NCBI GenBank assembly: GCA_026416315.1
Contig: JAOAFK010000104.1
Location: 1-5,450, forward strand
Direction of reading: 5' to 3'
DNA length: 5,450 bases
From: Syntrophorhabdaceae bacterium
GTDB lineage: Bacteria; Desulfobacterota; Syntrophorhabdia; Syntrophorhabdales; Syntrophorhabdaceae
Below are positions 5,367 through 5,450 of this stretch, piece after piece. The stretch's first letter is position 1. Each line of letters begins with the position of its first letter. The notes beneath the pieces are model-generated. The model was not told the origin of the DNA. It saw only the letters and a program-made list of their open reading frames with translations, and searched no databases. The position numbers and the translations under genes are program-made.

Positions 5367-5450
5367 ATGAAAAAGTATGAGCCGAATATAATAAGAAATG
5401 TGGGGATATTTTCTCATGGAGGTGAAGGTAAAACATCCATTGTGGAGGCT
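5367..5450 (+). CDS. Elongation factor G-like translational GTPase, N-terminal fragment; 3' end outside window
   Basis: Only the first 28 residues are present. They read into the P-loop of a translation-type GTPase: IRNVGIF, then SHGGEGKTS (16-24), then IVEA. Canonical EF-G has RNIGI-AHIDAGKTT at this place. The HGG-GKTS-xEA variant is the pattern of the EF-G-like group (FusA2/EF-G-II-like proteins) found in many anaerobes and in mycobacteria, whose role in translation is less clear than that of the main EF-G. The P-loop itself is intact (G21-K22-T23). AAGGAG at 5356-5361, five bases before the ATG, is a good ribosome binding site. The gene is probably transcribed from its own promoter at 5298-5326. 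Assignment to the EF-G-like group rather than true EF-G or a tetracycline-resistance type factor rests on this short stretch. Confidence 0.72.
   Translation, partial: MKKYEPNIIRNVGIFSHGGEGKTSIVEA

Noticed and set aside
1..5450. CRISPR array, tRNA/rRNA, insertion sequence, toxin-antitoxin or phage-defence system
   Set aside because: I saw no regularly spaced repeats, cloverleaf-like or rRNA sequence, transposase motif, terminal inverted repeats or known defence domains. All sizeable stretches are explained by metabolic, envelope or translation genes.

Overview
The window is a stretch of bacterial chromosome with five complete protein genes and one partial gene at each end. It suggests a strictly anaerobic Gram-negative bacterium. 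The reasons are a tungsten/iron-sulfur aldehyde:ferredoxin oxidoreductase (AOR), a sigma-54 activator beside a sigma-54 type promoter, a compact thymidylate synthase of the kind best known from methanogens, and a lipoprotein signal with an outer-membrane type +2 residue. Arginine is encoded mostly by AGA/AGG. A Desulfobacterota- or Nitrospirota-like host fits, but this is a guess from gene types and codon habit. I recognised no specific genome.

Layout. (1) Positions 1-284 hold the C-terminal end of a sigma-54-dependent activator: the end of its AAA+ domain, then a Fis-type helix-turn-helix. (2) Positions 285-459 are a very AT-rich intergenic region with a palindromic candidate activator site (323-335), an imperfect copy 21 bp upstream of it, and a well-spaced -24/-12 sigma-54 promoter (408-424). 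(3) Positions 460-2172 encode the AOR. (4) The AOR gene is followed by a Shine-Dalgarno sequence with no gene behind it, then a convergent gene (2196-2900, minus strand) for a short thymidylate synthase family protein. (5) A 92-bp divergent spacer leads to a tight plus-strand cluster: a glyoxalase II-like metallo-beta-lactamase hydrolase (2993-3637), a patatin-like lipoprotein overlapping it by 26 nt (3612-4493), and a membrane-anchored YdcF/ElyC (DUF218) protein 13 nt later (4507-5256). (6) A 110-bp spacer with inverted repeats and a sigma-70-like promoter precedes the first 28 codons of an elongation factor G-like GTPase (5367 to the window end).

How the parts may work together. The clearest regulatory story is the left end, where an activator gene sits directly upstream of what looks like its own target promoter, driving aldehyde/carboxylate redox chemistry. 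The 2993-5256 cluster reads as one transcription unit with an envelope flavour (lipoprotein lipase plus inner-membrane DUF218 protein) led by a soluble hydrolase. The thymidylate synthase and the EF-G-like gene look independent of their neighbours. I found no CRISPR array, tRNA, rRNA, insertion sequence or prophage signature, and no convincing wholly new system. The items most worth a second look are the sigma-54/AOR regulatory unit, the orphan ribosome binding site behind the AOR gene, and the lid-less thymidylate synthase.
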